From assembly GCF_014652535.1 (NCBI RefSeq), contig NZ_BMYZ01000001.1:1984001-2048000 (forward strand): 64,000 nucleotides of DNA. The letters run 5' to 3'. Shown in pieces: positions 1-9,132 of this stretch. The notes under the pieces were generated by a model. That model ran no database searches, was not told the origin of the DNA, and saw only the letters and a list, made by a program, of their open reading frames with translations. The translations under genes were made by a program, and so were the position numbers. Each line of letters opens with the position of its first letter. Positions within the stretch are counted from its first letter, which is position 1. This DNA comes from Cellvibrio zantedeschiae. GTDB lineage: Bacteria > Pseudomonadota > Gammaproteobacteria > Pseudomonadales > Cellvibrionaceae.

Positions 1-2338
1 TACGCTCAGTGGTTTGCATACCGATCACACCTTGCGAGCCACGGCCTTTCGCTGGGAAATCACCCACGTCAGTACGTTTGCCGTAGCCGTTTTCACTCAC
101 AGTCAGAACCTGGCCGTTTTCCATTGGAATAACCATGCCGACTACGCGCTGACCTTCTGCCAAACGAATACCGCGTACACCTCGCGAGGTTCTGCCCATT
201 GCACGCACTTGCGATTCACGGAAGCGCGCTGCTTTACCAGAACTTGAGAACAACACAACGTCGCATGAGCCATTGGTGATTGCTGTACCTACCAAGGTAT
301 CGCCTTCATCCAATTCAATTGCACGCAAACCTACACTGCGCTGACGAGCAAATTGCGTCAGAGCAGTTTTCTTCACGGTACCGTTTGCAGTCGCCATGAA
401 AATAAATTTATCTTCATCGTAAGACTTCACTGGCAAGATCGACGTAATTTGTTCGCCCTCTTCCAGCGGCAACAAATTCACAACTGGGCGACCACGCGAT
501 TGACGACCCGCAACCGGAATCATATACACCTTCAACCAATAAACTTTACCGGCGTTGGTGAACAACAAAATCGTATCGTGTGTGCTGGCGATCAACAGAT
601 GCTGTACATAGTCTTCGTCTTTAACCGCGGTAGCAGATTTACCCATACCGCCGCGACGCTGCGCCTGGTAATCATCAAGCGGCTGGCTCTTCGCATAGCC
701 ACCATGAGAAATGGTTACTACGCGGTCTTCAACGTTAATTAAATCTTCCGTTGTTAAATCTAACGTCGACGCAACAATTTCTGTACGGCGTTTATCACCG
801 TAATCAGCAATTACTTGTTCCATTTCTTCGCGGATCACTTGCATTAAACGAACAGCATTGCCAAGGATTTCAAGGAACTCTGCAATTTGAACTAACTTTT
901 CATCGTACTCGGCGAGCAGTTTGTCGTGCTCCATGCCGGTTAAACGATGCAAACGCAACTCAAGAATGGCTTGCGCTTGCGCAGCCGATAAATAGTAACG
1001 CCCATCGCGCATACCAAACTCAGCACCCAAATCTTCAGGGCGACAGGCATCTTCACCAGCGCGCTCAAGGTAAGGAGCCATTTCGGCTGCGTCCCAGCCA
1101 CGAGTCATCAAGCCATCTTTTGCATCTGCAGGTGACGCGGAATTTTTGATGAGCGTAATCACTTCATCAATATTGGAAATGGCAACTGCCAAACCTTCCA
1201 AAATATGACCGCGCTCGCGCGCTTTACGCAGCAAGTAAACAGTACGGCGCGTAACAACTTCACGACGGAATTTTACGAAGGCCTCCAACAATTCTTTTAA
1301 GTTAAGAATTTTTGGTTGGCCGTCATCCAAGGCAACTACGTTAACGCCGAAAGTAGTTTGCAATTGTGTTTGCGCGAAGAGGTTGTTCAACAATACTTCT
1401 GCTGACTCACTCTTTTTCACTTCAATAACGATGCGCATACCGTCTTTGTCAGACTCATCGCGCAGTTCGCTAATGCCTTCAACTTTCTTTTCTTTTACCA
1501 ATTCAGCGATACGCTCAATCAAGCGCGCTTTGTTTAATTGGTAAGGAATTTCGTGAACGATAATCGTCTCACGACCGGTTTTTTCATCGCGCTCAATTTC
1601 AGTTTTGGCGCGCACAATAATACTGCCACGACCTGTGCGATACGCCTGAACGATTCCCGCGCGGCCATTAATAATTGCACCCGTTGGGAAATCGGGACCA
1701 GGGATGAACTCCATCAACTCATCGACAGTGATATCTGCATTGTCGATTAGCGCCAAACAACCGCGAACCACTTCGCCGAGGTTGTGCGGCGGAATATTGG
1801 TCGCCATACCTACGGCGATACCCGAGGAACCATTCACCAACAGGTTAGGAATGCGGGTTGGCATTACTGCCGGAATTTGCTCAGTGCCGTCATAGTTAGG
1901 CACGAAATCTACAGTTTCTTTATCTAAATCTGCCAACAAATCATGGGCGATTTTCGCCATACGGATTTCGGTATAACGCATTGCTGCTGCGCGGTCACCA
2001 TCGACCGAACCGAAGTTACCCTGGCCATCCACCAGCATGTAACGCAAAGAAAACGGTTGCGCCATACGTACGATGGTGTCGTAAACCGCAGTATCACCGT
2101 GTGGGTGATATTTACCGATTACGTCACCCACCACACGGGCAGATTTTTTGTAGGGTTTATTCCAATCATTGTTCAGCTCGCTCATAGCGAACAAAACGCG
2201 GCGATGTACGGGCTTCAAGCCATCGCGCACATCGGGTAACGCACGCCCTACGATTACGCTCATGGCGTAGTCGAGGTAGGACTGCTTCATTTCGTCTTCA
2301 ATACTTACCGGTGAAATTTCTTTTGCGAATTCGACCAT
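1..2338 (-). CDS. gyrA: DNA gyrase subunit A (5' part, runs off the window)
   Basis: GyrA, the breakage-reunion subunit of gyrase, which introduces negative supercoils as an A2B2 complex with GyrB. The first 779 codons are present; the gene continues past base 1, where roughly the last 90-100 residues should lie (family about 870-880 aa). The catalytic tyrosine is Tyr122 in [12 protein letters not shown], and the quinolone-pocket positions are Thr83 and Asp87 in [10 protein letters not shown]. The GyrA box is QRRGGMG at residues 560-566, where the E. coli box has Lys instead of Met; it leads into the C-terminal beta-pinwheel that wraps DNA. The ATG start gives the usual [17 protein letters not shown] opening. 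The gene stands alone, divergent from a diguanylate cyclase gene across 553 bp. Identity is certain from motifs and length. Confidence 0.98.
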   Translation of the reverse strand, partial: MVEFAKEISPVSIEDEMKQSYLDYAMSVIVGRALPDVRDGLKPVHRRVLFAMSELNNDWNKPYKKSARVVGDVIGKYHPHGDTAVYDTIVRMAQPFSLRYMLVDGQGNFGSVDGDRAAAMRYTEIRMAKIAHDLLADLDKETVDFVPNYDGTEQIPAVMPTRIPNLLVNGSSGIAVGMATNIPPHNLGEVVRGCLALIDNADITVDELMEFIPGPDFPTGAIINGRAGIVQAYRTGRGSIIVRAKTEIERDEKTGRETIIVHEIPYQLNKARLIERIAELVKEKKVEGISELRDESDKDGMRIVIEVKKSESAEVLLNNLFAQTQLQTTFGVNVVALDDGQPKILNLKELLEAFVKFRREVVTRRTVYLLRKARERGHILEGLAVAISNIDEVITLIKNSASPADAKDGLMTRGWDAAEMAPYLERAGEDACRPEDLGAEFGMRDGRYYLSAAQAQAILELRLHRLTGMEHDKLLAEYDEKLVQIAEFLEILGNAVRLMQVIREEMEQVIADYGDKRRTEIVASTLDLTTEDLINVEDRVVTISHGGYAKSQPLDDYQAQRRGGMGKSATAVKDEDYVQHLLIASTHDTILLFTNAGKVYWLKVYMIPVAGRQSRGRPVVNLLPLEEGEQITSILPVKSYDEDKFIFMATANGTVKKTALTQFARQRSVGLRAIELDEGDTLVGTAITNGSCDVVLFSSSGKAARFRESQVRAMGRTSRGVRGIRLAEGQRVVGMVIPMENGQVLTVSENGYGKRTDVGDFPAKGRGSQGVIGMQTTER

Positions 2339-2891
2339 GGGAATACAGCTTTCCTTTTAATAAGGCTTTGGTTATTAAGTCTTTGTTATGGTGACTGCTA
2401 GTAATGAAAATGGCTAAAAGCCGAGCGTTTTAAGGCCCTGATTCCACGCCAAAATAAAGGCCGCAATACTACCACAATAGCGCGCAGATAGGCACTTTTT
2501 AGTAAAAGCCGCTCCACCCCTCAAGCACGCATCTAAACCGCCTGAAACCGCCCTTAAAATCAGTAACAGAAGCGTTTATTTTTTAATCTGTTGGTCGAAC
2601 TGTTTTCCTCCTTTAGCTAGCGGATTCAAGTCATCCAACCCTGCCAATTTTTTGGCTGACGGCAAATGCTTGCCGGTTTGGCTGCTTAAGCTTGCCGTTT
2701 TTCTGGCTAATTTCCTAAATTAAAGCGCCATAAAAGTTTTATAAATACATGATTTTAATAGATATTCTATTAATTTTGAGATATGGCACACATTTCGCTA
2801 AAGAGCATTTGGACGCACACGTTATTCGTTGGGATTGTCAGTAGTGGAAAGCAAGCGGCTGCGCTTAATCATCAAAAAAAGGTAAAAGAAT
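2339..2891. other. Divergent intergenic region gyrA / diguanylate cyclase
   Basis: 553 bp without a credible coding frame. It must hold the gyrA promoter on the minus strand and the promoter of the GGEEF gene on the plus strand. The part at about 2640-2730 repeats short GGCTG / TTGCCG / TGGCT words in both orientations, but I see no clean long dyad. A sigma-54-like element lies at 2784-2799 and is listed separately. Confidence 0.6.
2784..2799 (+). promoter_or_regulatory. Candidate sigma-54 (-24/-12) promoter for the diguanylate cyclase
   Basis: TGGCACACATTTCGCT matches the RpoN consensus TGGCAC-N5-TTGCW, with the invariant GG and GC at the right 10-bp separation and one mismatch (T to C) next to GC. 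Transcription would start near 2810, leaving about an 80-nt leader before the ATG at 2892. No enhancer-binding site was identified. The match is seen in the sequence; the function is inference. Confidence 0.5.
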
Positions 2892-3812
2892 ATGCGGGAC
2901 ATGACTATGTTAACAGGCACACAGGCAAGGCCTTTAGGCTACAGTGCACCGCTCACGCCTGAACAAGAAATTGAAGCCAGAGCCAAGCTCATTCAAGCAC
3001 TCCAAATGTCACTTGATCCGAACGATGTGCTGGCGATCTTCTTTAAGCATCTGCAAGCTATTATCCCCATGGGCGGCATTCAGTTTCGCTTTCCCAACAA
3101 CAAAGACATTACCAAGCTGGGCCGCGATGCGTTGCATCACTGCGACTACCGCTTGACGACCGATGAAGGCTACCTGGGTGAAATCATTTTCAACCGCAGC
3201 AAGCGATTTATTGAAAGCGAACTTACCACGCTGGAAATCCTGCTGGGCGCACTGGTTTACCCTATGCGCAACGCCCTGCGCCACCAGGCGGCAATGCAAT
3301 TAGCGCTTCTTGATCCATTGACTCGCTTGGGTAATCGCGCGGCTTTGGATAATGCATTGCGTCGCGAGCTACAGCTGGCGGAACGCCATCATCACGAATT
3401 ATCGCTACTCATGATTGATGTTGATCACTTCAAAAAAATCAACGATCAATATGGGCATACCCTTGGCGATCAGGTCCTGCAAGAGATTGCCCGCACTATT
3501 GAATCCGTTTGTCGCGAAACCGATATAAGCTTCCGTTATGGCGGCGAGGAATTCGTGGTCTTGTTACGAAAAACCAACGAGATGGGCGCACGGACTATTG
3601 GTGAGCGCTTACGCCGTGAAATAAGCACCATTAGCATTGAAAAAAATGGTCAAAGCATAGAACCCACGGTAAGTGTTGGAATTAGCACTCGCGCTTCCGG
3701 CCAGAAAGAACATATTAGCGATTTGTTTGAGCGCGCAGACGAAGCACTTTACCGCGCCAAGCAAGCGGGCCGAAATTGTGTACGGGATTTGAGTGATGTG
3801 GTGACTGCTTAA
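2892..3812 (+). CDS. Diguanylate cyclase, GGEEF type, with N-terminal sensory region
   Basis: Predicted cytosolic diguanylate cyclase making c-di-GMP from two GTP. The 306-aa protein has about 130 N-terminal residues that look like a small GAF-type or otherwise unassigned sensory region with no membrane segment. A GGDEF domain follows from about residue 138 (LLDPLTRLGNRAALD). The active-site signature is GGEEF at 217-221, and five residues upstream lies the inhibitory I-site RETD (208-211), so product inhibition is expected. The metal and nucleotide motif MIDVDHFKKINDQYGH is intact, so the enzyme should be active. The start is uncertain: a second ATG lies four codons downstream, and the ribosome site (AAGGT) is modest. 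It is monocistronic, between a candidate sigma-54 promoter and a terminator. Its signal and target process cannot be read from sequence. Confidence 0.9.
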   Translation: MRDMTMLTGTQARPLGYSAPLTPEQEIEARAKLIQALQMSLDPNDVLAIFFKHLQAIIPMGGIQFRFPNNKDITKLGRDALHHCDYRLTTDEGYLGEIIFNRSKRFIESELTTLEILLGALVYPMRNALRHQAAMQLALLDPLTRLGNRAALDNALRRELQLAERHHHELSLLMIDVDHFKKINDQYGHTLGDQVLQEIARTIESVCRETDISFRYGGEEFVVLLRKTNEMGARTIGERLRREISTISIEKNGQSIEPTVSVGISTRASGQKEHISDLFERADEALYRAKQAGRNCVRDLSDVVTA

Positions 3813-3830
3813 GCATTCGACATCACCCAT

Positions 3831-3863
3831 AAAAAAAGCCGCATTTTATATGCGGCTTTTTTT
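3831..3863. terminator. Bidirectional intrinsic terminator
   Basis: GCCGCAT and ATGCGGC pair around a 5-nt loop and are flanked by A7 upstream and T7 downstream, so it can terminate the diguanylate cyclase gene (plus) and rluB (minus), which converge here. Confidence 0.9.
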
Positions 3864-3875
3864 ATGGCGGAATTA

Positions 3876-5066
3876 TTATTCTGGTTTAGGTTTGCGCGGT
3901 GCCGGTTTTGTACGACGCGGAGGAGCTGAAGCAGCACGTAATTTGTTTTCATGACGTGCACGCTGGCTTTTTTCATCTCGCGATGGAGGCATCACCTTGG
4001 TGTGTGCGTTATTATCAAAACCAGCCGTTAAACACAGATCCGCAATTTCACGTTCGCTTAACTCTGTCCACTGACCAACACGCACATGTGATGGAATAAA
4101 AATATTCGCATAACGCACACGCTTCAAACGGCTCACTTTTACGCCTTGTGATTCCCACAAGCGGCGCACTTCACGGTTGCGACCTTCCATCACCACACAA
4201 TAGAACCAGCGGTTACGAGATTCGCCGGCACCATCAACGATATCGGTAAAACGTGCGACGCCGTCATCCAACAACACACCTTCTAGCAAAGCGCTTTTCA
4301 TCTCATCATCGACATTGCCCTGAATACGCACGAGGTATTCACGATCAATCACTGAAGATGGATGCATGAGCTTATTTGCCAACTCACCATCGTTAGTGAA
4401 CAACAGCAAACCGCTGGTATTAAAATCCAAACGACCGATAGAAATCCAACGCTCGCCTTTTAAATGCGGCAAACCATCGTATACCGTGCGGCGGCCTTCT
4501 GGATCAGAACGTGAACAGATTTCTCCTTCTGGCTTGTTATACAAAATCACGCGGCGACGAGTTGCTTCAGTACGCAGCACAACACGTTTGCCATCCACAA
4601 AAATCTTATCGTCTGGCGTTACGCGGTCACCAAGTTTGGCAACGCGATCATTAACTTTAATTTGGCCAGCTTCAATCGCGCGCTCCATTTCACGGCGCGA
4701 ACCTATGCCTGCGCGAGCGAGCACTTTTTGCAATTTTTCATCGCCAACATCGACCGCATCTTGGTTATCTGCAGAAACAGCGTGGTTCAATTTGGCAGCT
4801 TTCTTATCACCAAATTTTTCTGCACGCGGGTCGCGCTCTTTCAATTCCGGTTTTCTTTTGGACGAATGCTTGGCTTTAAATTCAGCCGACAAACTATCGG
4901 CTGCTTTTTTACGTGAGGCTTTTTCAGTAGCTGCCGCGAAATATTCGGCAATCGCTGGCTTCACAGCCTTGGCGGACGTATCACGATTCGACGGGGCTTT
5001 GCCCTTGTTCGAATCCTTACCTTTTGATGAGCCATCAAAAGTGGTGTTGTCAGTTTTCTTCACCAT
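3876..5066 (-). CDS. rluB: Ribosomal large subunit pseudouridine synthase B
   Basis: RluB-type pseudouridine synthase, expected to modify U2605 of 23S rRNA. An S4 RNA-binding domain sits at about residues 110-160 (KVLARAGIGSRREMERAIEAG). The RsuA/RluB catalytic domain follows, with the nucleophilic aspartate in GRLDFNTSGLLL and the motif REVRRLWESQG. At 396 aa it is longer than E. coli RluB (about 290 aa). The extra length is a Lys/Ser/Ala-rich N-terminal stretch of about 100 residues and a basic tail rich in RRTKPAPRKPKPE-type residues, both probably disordered and RNA-binding. The ATG start lies 27 bp after scpB. It is the last gene of the scpA-scpB-rluB operon, a linkage common in gammaproteobacteria. 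Confidence 0.94.
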   Translation of the reverse strand: MVKKTDNTTFDGSSKGKDSNKGKAPSNRDTSAKAVKPAIAEYFAAATEKASRKKAADSLSAEFKAKHSSKRKPELKERDPRAEKFGDKKAAKLNHAVSADNQDAVDVGDEKLQKVLARAGIGSRREMERAIEAGQIKVNDRVAKLGDRVTPDDKIFVDGKRVVLRTEATRRRVILYNKPEGEICSRSDPEGRRTVYDGLPHLKGERWISIGRLDFNTSGLLLFTNDGELANKLMHPSSVIDREYLVRIQGNVDDEMKSALLEGVLLDDGVARFTDIVDGAGESRNRWFYCVVMEGRNREVRRLWESQGVKVSRLKRVRYANIFIPSHVRVGQWTELSEREIADLCLTAGFDNNAHTKVMPPSRDEKSQRARHENKLRAASAPPRRTKPAPRKPKPE

Positions 5067-5093
5067 AAAGTGTTACAACATTAAGCATATCGC

Positions 5094-6020
5094 TTAAGCG
5101 TTGTTAATTTCCTCATCTGTATTTTCATCTTGATCATCTGCAGTATTTACATCATTTAAACTGGCTGCATCTGATTTTTCATTCACTAATGGCTCAGCTT
5201 CTTCGTCAGCATCGACAAAAGCTTCTTCACCATCCACAAATTCTTCTGGCTCGCCTGCGGCTTCGTCTGAAATAATTTCAGCGGGCGCATCAGTGATGAC
5301 TTCATCATCTTTTTCACCAATGCCTTCTTCGTCACCCAAATTCAGAACATTGTTCAACTCATCCAAATCGCGAATTTCACTCAGCGATGGCAAATCTTCC
5401 AGATTTTTTAAATTGAAGTAATCCAAAAATTGGCGCGTAGTTGCGTAGAGCGATGGACGACCGGGAACATCGCGGTGACCAACAACTTTGACCCAATCAC
5501 GTTCCATCAAAGTCTTCATAATGTGCGAGCTAACCGCCACACCGCGAATTTCTTCGATGTCACCGCGCGTGATGGGTTGGCGATAGGCAATCAACGCCAA
5601 AGTTTCCAAGAGTGCACGCGAATATTTTTGTGGTTTTTCATCCCACAAGCGATTCACCCAAGGTGCGGTTTCTTCACGCACTTGAAAACGCCAGCCTGAA
5701 GCAACTTCTTTTAATTCAAAACCACGATCCGCATTGTCTGCCTGGATATCTTGCAAGGCTGCCAGCACTTCATCTTTTGCTGGCGCGACTTCTTCATCAA
5801 ATAATTCGAGAATACGCGCAATCGTCATGGGTTGAGCCGCTGCTAAAATTGCGCCCTCAACAATTTTGCGCAACATGGCAGCATCAACCGGCTGTTGTGT
5901 TACAGCAACAGTTGCCGATTCTTCAGCCGCCTCTTCGCGGTCATCAGAACTTACAGCTTCTTCAGAACCGACTTCTTCGGACTCTAAATTTTCTTCTAAG
6001 ATATTATTTTCGTCTGTCAT
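5094..6020 (-). CDS. scpB: Segregation and condensation protein B
   Basis: ScpB, the winged-helix kleisin-associated partner that joins ScpA and SMC in chromosome condensation. The conserved core spans roughly residues 45-215 (KIVEGAILAAAQPMTIARIL; ALIAYRQPITRGDIEEIRGV; GRPSLYATTRQFLDYF). An unusually long acidic tail of about 90 residues follows, dominated by Asp and Glu, together with a shorter acidic N-terminal extension. The 308-aa length exceeds the usual 180-250 aa because of these. The ATG overlaps the scpA stop by 4 bp (ATGA), so translational coupling is likely. Confidence 0.95.
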   Translation of the reverse strand: MTDENNILEENLESEEVGSEEAVSSDDREEAAEESATVAVTQQPVDAAMLRKIVEGAILAAAQPMTIARILELFDEEVAPAKDEVLAALQDIQADNADRGFELKEVASGWRFQVREETAPWVNRLWDEKPQKYSRALLETLALIAYRQPITRGDIEEIRGVAVSSHIMKTLMERDWVKVVGHRDVPGRPSLYATTRQFLDYFNLKNLEDLPSLSEIRDLDELNNVLNLGDEEGIGEKDDEVITDAPAEIISDEAAGEPEEFVDGEEAFVDADEEAEPLVNEKSDAASLNDVNTADDQDENTDEEINNA

Positions 6021-6937
6021 TGCATTCTTGCTTTTACGTGAATAGGGCCAAAGGATTCGCTTTGCACAATTTCCACTAGCGATTCTTTAATTAATTCCAT
6101 TACTGCCAGGAAAGTAACTACCACACCTAAACGTCCTTCTTCAACTTTAAACAAGCTTACAAAAGGAACAAAATGTTGGTGCGCCAACTTGTCCAACACT
6201 TGAGCCATACGCTCACGGGTGGAAAGTTTTTCTTTTGATACGTGGTGACTTTCAAACATATCGGCACGACGTAAAACTTCTGACAATGCCAATAATAATT
6301 CCTGCAATTCCACATCGGGATCTAGCCGCGTCAAGCTGCGATCTGGTGCTTGCGCTGATGCCTGGAAAATCTCGCGCCCGACACGCGGAATGCCATTTAA
6401 ATCTTCTGCTGCTTGCTTGAAGCGTTCGTACTCTTGCAAGCGACGAATCAAGGAAGCACGCGGATCATCTTCTTCCTCTGCCTCTTCGCTGGAACGCGGC
6501 AAGAGCATGCGCGATTTAATTTCCGCCAGCATAGCCGCCATCACCAAATATTCAGCGGCCAGTTCAAACTGGCTCGCATCCATCAGCTCCACATAGGCCA
6601 TGTATTGCGAGGTAATTTCTGAAACGTTGATATCCAAAATATCAATATTTTGGCGGCGAATCAGGTAAAGCAACAAGTCCAATGGGCCTTCAAAAGCCTC
6701 CAAAAAGACTTCCAACGCATCCGGCGGAATATACAAATCTTGCGGTAATTGAGTGTATGCCTTGCCGTGAACTATGGCGAAAGGCATTTCGCCCTGAGTA
6801 GGCCGTGAATGGGCTTCAGCCTGGGGAGCTGCATCTGCTTCAGATGCTGGCTCGCTGGGCGCTGCATCGTCGGCAACAGGCTCTATGGGCTCTGCGACCA
6901 AGGCAAACTCGTTGTTTTCTTCGTTCGATGAATTCAC
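6017..6937 (-). CDS. scpA: Segregation and condensation protein A (kleisin)
   Basis: ScpA, the kleisin that bridges SMC heads and binds ScpB. The core begins near residue 77 with VFLEAFEGPLDLLLYLIRRQ and continues with EYLVMAAMLAEIKSRMLLPR, both diagnostic; a C-terminal winged helix ends the protein. The longest frame starts with GTG at 6937 and adds about 75 acidic, Ala/Pro-rich residues not found in typical ScpA. No strong ribosome site precedes it, so a start at the internal ATG (MPFAIVHGKAYTQ, about residue 51) is a real alternative. It is the first gene of scpA-scpB-rluB. In relatives yciO and the PHP gene lie directly upstream; here a phnA-type gene on the other strand separates them. 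Confidence 0.93.
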   Translation of the reverse strand: MNSSNEENNEFALVAEPIEPVADDAAPSEPASEADAAPQAEAHSRPTQGEMPFAIVHGKAYTQLPQDLYIPPDALEVFLEAFEGPLDLLLYLIRRQNIDILDINVSEITSQYMAYVELMDASQFELAAEYLVMAAMLAEIKSRMLLPRSSEEAEEEDDPRASLIRRLQEYERFKQAAEDLNGIPRVGREIFQASAQAPDRSLTRLDPDVELQELLLALSEVLRRADMFESHHVSKEKLSTRERMAQVLDKLAHQHFVPFVSLFKVEEGRLGVVVTFLAVMELIKESLVEIVQSESFGPIHVKARMQ

Positions 6938-7144
6938 TACACAACCCGATTCTTAAATTCTAACGGGCTGTGCCCGCAAATGAGTCGGGCATTATAGCCA
7001 TAAGCGCTGGGTAGAGCCATTAACAATCGCGTTGAGCTCGATTGAGAGAAAGAGGCAGCAAAACCATAAGGCTTTAGCGTAGAATATCCCTACTTTTTAT
7101 CTGGATATCAAAATCCAGCTTTCAATTACCTTATAGGAACCTTC

Positions 7145-7483
7145 ATGAGCGCTTTGCCACCCTGCCCCAAATGCCAGTCTGAATATACATATGAAGATGG
7201 CGGCCTTTTAATTTGCCCCGAATGCGCCCACGAATGGTCTGTCGGTGAAACAAACTCAAGTGAAACCACTAAAATCTTTAAGGATGCTAACGGCAACATC
7301 CTGCAAGACGGCGATACAGTTACTGTTATTAAAGATTTGAAAGTGAAAGGGACCTCTTCCTCCGTGAAAGTCGGCACCAAGGTTAAAAATATCCGCTTGG
7401 TCGATGGCGACCACGACATTGATTGTAAAATCGACGGTTTTGGCGCGATGAAGCTCAAGTCGGAGTTTGTGAAAAAGGTATAG
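7145..7483 (+). CDS. phnA: PhnA/YjdM-family zinc-ribbon protein
   Basis: 112-aa protein of the PhnA (YjdM) family. The N-terminal zinc ribbon has two Cys pairs (CPKC at 8-11 and CPEC about 17 residues on). A C-terminal SH3-like beta domain follows ([35 protein letters not shown]). Despite the name, the family is not established as phosphonoacetate hydrolase, and its role in the cell is unclear. The gene is preceded by an AGGAA ribosome site and followed by its own terminator. It stands as a single-gene plus-strand insert within the otherwise minus-strand rnm-yciO-scpAB-rluB block. Family assignment is confident; function is not. Confidence 0.9.
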   Translation: MSALPPCPKCQSEYTYEDGGLLICPECAHEWSVGETNSSETTKIFKDANGNILQDGDTVTVIKDLKVKGTSSSVKVGTKVKNIRLVDGDHDIDCKIDGFGAMKLKSEFVKKV

Positions 7484-7490
7484 CTACTTC

Positions 7491-7510
7491 TCATAGCGAT
7501 TCATAGCGAT
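7491..7510. repeat. 10-bp perfect tandem duplication
   Basis: TCATAGCGAT occurs twice back to back just after the phnA stop codon. Its role is unknown; it may be a replication slippage product. Confidence 0.8.
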
Positions 7511-7523
7511 TGCGCCAAAAACA

Positions 7524-7550
7524 AAAACCAGCTTTAAGCTGGTTTTTTGT
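7524..7550. terminator. Bidirectional intrinsic terminator (phnA / yciO)
   Basis: AACCAGCTT and AAGCTGGTT form a stem flanked by an A-rich run on one side and TTTTTTGTTT on the other, between the converging phnA and yciO genes. Confidence 0.88.
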
Positions 7551-7562
7551 TTAGGTTCAACA

Positions 7563-8183
7563 TCACGCAAAGGGTGCGAAATCCCCCTTGCCCTGCCGGA
7601 TTAACTCAGGGTTATCTCCCGTTAAATCAATCACTGTGGTTGGATCCATTCCGCAGAAGCCGCCGTCAATTATCAAATCGACCTGATGCTCTAACACATC
7701 CCGCATATCGTAAGGATCAGTCATGGGGTATTCCTCGCCCGGCATTAACAAGCTACTAGTCATAATGGGCTCACCCAACTCTTCCAGCAGAGCCAAGGCA
7801 ATTAAATTATCTGGAACCCGCAGGCCAACGGTTTTACGCTTGGGATGCATCAAGCGGCGCGGCACTTCCGCCGTCGCTTCCAGAATAAACGTGTATGCAC
7901 CGGGAGTATGATTTTTAATAAGGCGGTAAACCGCGTTATCGACGCGGGCATAGGTTGCCAATTCGGATAGATCGCGGCACATGAGCGTAAAGTTGTGGTC
8001 TTTATCGAGCTTACGCATGGTGCGAATGCGATCAAGTGCGTCCTTATCGCCAATGTGACACCCTAGGGCGTAAGCGGAATCCGTGGGATAAACCACTATA
8101 CCGCCCTTACGAATAATATCTGCCGCCTGCACAATTAAACGATGCTGCGGGTTTTCAGGGTGAATCTGGAAAAACTGAGCCAT
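7563..8183 (-). CDS. yciO: Sua5/YciO/YrdC-family protein YciO
   Basis: YciO-type member of the Sua5/YrdC fold (206 aa). YrdC and Sua5 make threonylcarbamoyl-AMP for tRNA t6A; YciO homologues keep the nucleotide- and RNA-binding fold, but their in vivo role is not settled. The motifs KGGIVVYPTDSAYALGC and MTSSLLMPGEEYP are characteristic. I start it at the ATG at 8183 (MAQFFQIHPENPQHRL), which matches the E. coli YciO N-terminus, rather than at an in-frame GTG 15 bases upstream. It lies 40 bp downstream of the PHP-domain gene, probably in the same transcript. Confidence 0.93.
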   Translation of the reverse strand: MAQFFQIHPENPQHRLIVQAADIIRKGGIVVYPTDSAYALGCHIGDKDALDRIRTMRKLDKDHNFTLMCRDLSELATYARVDNAVYRLIKNHTPGAYTFILEATAEVPRRLMHPKRKTVGLRVPDNLIALALLEELGEPIMTSSLLMPGEEYPMTDPYDMRDVLEHQVDLIIDGGFCGMDPTTVIDLTGDNPELIRQGKGDFAPFA

Positions 8184-8223
8184 TAGGTATTCGTCCACGT
8201 TAATAAGTCATTCAAGCACTGCG

Positions 8224-9060
8224 TTATGCAGCAAAACCGAGTAATTCCCATACCGGGCGACAAGTTTCCGGCAGACTGGGAAAAGATCCCAACTCCTGCC
8301 AGGCTTGGCCGGGTAAGTGAAAATCACTACCGCAAGAGGCAGCAAGATTATTTGCCGCTGCTATTTTTGCTAAATCTTCCGTCACCGGGTGCGCTTGCAT
8401 ACCACTGACAACCTCCAAAGCATCGCCACCGGCTGCGGCGAAATCTTTAATCAGCGCACACATTTTGGTTCGGGTTAAATCGTATTTACAGGGGTGCGCC
8501 AGAACTGCAACACCCCCTGCAGCGTGAATCCAGCCAATGATGGTCGCCATTGCAGGCCACTGGTATTTCACATCTGCCGATTTGCCGGTGCCCAAATATT
8601 TTTTAAAGGCCGCATTAATATTGGCAACTGCGCCTACATTGACTAAATATTGTGCAAAATGTGGGCGGCCGACATACGCATTTCCCGCTAAAGCCTGGGC
8701 ACCTTCGAGGCTTCCCGCAATACCAGCTTTGGCAAGACGCGCTGCAATTTGTTCTGCACGACCAGAGCGCGCATTATTTTGAGCTTCAATTGCTGAATTT
8801 AATTCCGCGGAATCGGTCTTAATACCCAAGCCGACAATATGCACGCCACCCTTACCCCATTGGCTGGAAAATTCGATGCCATTTATAAAGGTAATACCAC
8901 ATTCATCAGCGGCTTTTTGTGCCAAATAAAGCCCTGCTATGGTATCGTGGTCGGTTAAAGCCAATACGTCGACTTCGCGTTCTTTCGCTCGCGCAACCAG
9001 CATTTCAGGGCTTAAAATGCCATCCGAAAAATGGCTATGACAATGCAGATCAAATTTCAC
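8224..9060 (-). CDS. rnm: PHP-domain phosphoesterase / RNase AM (YciV, TrpH)
   Basis: 278-aa PHP-domain metal-dependent phosphoesterase. The family includes E. coli YciV (RNase AM), which hydrolyses 3',5'-bisphosphonucleosides and trims RNA 5' ends. Metal ligands are visible in DLHCHSHFSDG (residues 4-14), ALTDHDT, the Glu of GIEFSS, AHPCKY near the middle, and CGSDFHLPG near the C-terminus. The start is a GTG at 9060 placed directly at the domain edge, with a weak GAG-type ribosome site. It is the first gene of a probable rnm-yciO unit and is divergent from the membrane-protein gene at 9133. Confidence 0.9.
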   Translation of the reverse strand: MKFDLHCHSHFSDGILSPEMLVARAKEREVDVLALTDHDTIAGLYLAQKAADECGITFINGIEFSSQWGKGGVHIVGLGIKTDSAELNSAIEAQNNARSGRAEQIAARLAKAGIAGSLEGAQALAGNAYVGRPHFAQYLVNVGAVANINAAFKKYLGTGKSADVKYQWPAMATIIGWIHAAGGVAVLAHPCKYDLTRTKMCALIKDFAAAGGDALEVVSGMQAHPVTEDLAKIAAANNLAASCGSDFHLPGQAWQELGSFPSLPETCRPVWELLGFAA

Positions 9061-9132
9061 AGGGTCATCTCAAATGGCCTAAAGAATTACTACTGAACCG
9101 GGCTAATTTGCCCATTATGACCGAGACTGACG

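Noticed and set aside
2088-2120. GyrA Thr83 as a fluoroquinolone-resistance mutation
   Set aside because: Thr at this position is the wild-type residue in Pseudomonas and relatives; resistance cannot be inferred.
4366-5097. 243-codon open frame on the plus strand opposite rluB
   Set aside because: It is antisense to a strongly conserved gene, has no homologous feel, and results from the codon bias of rluB.
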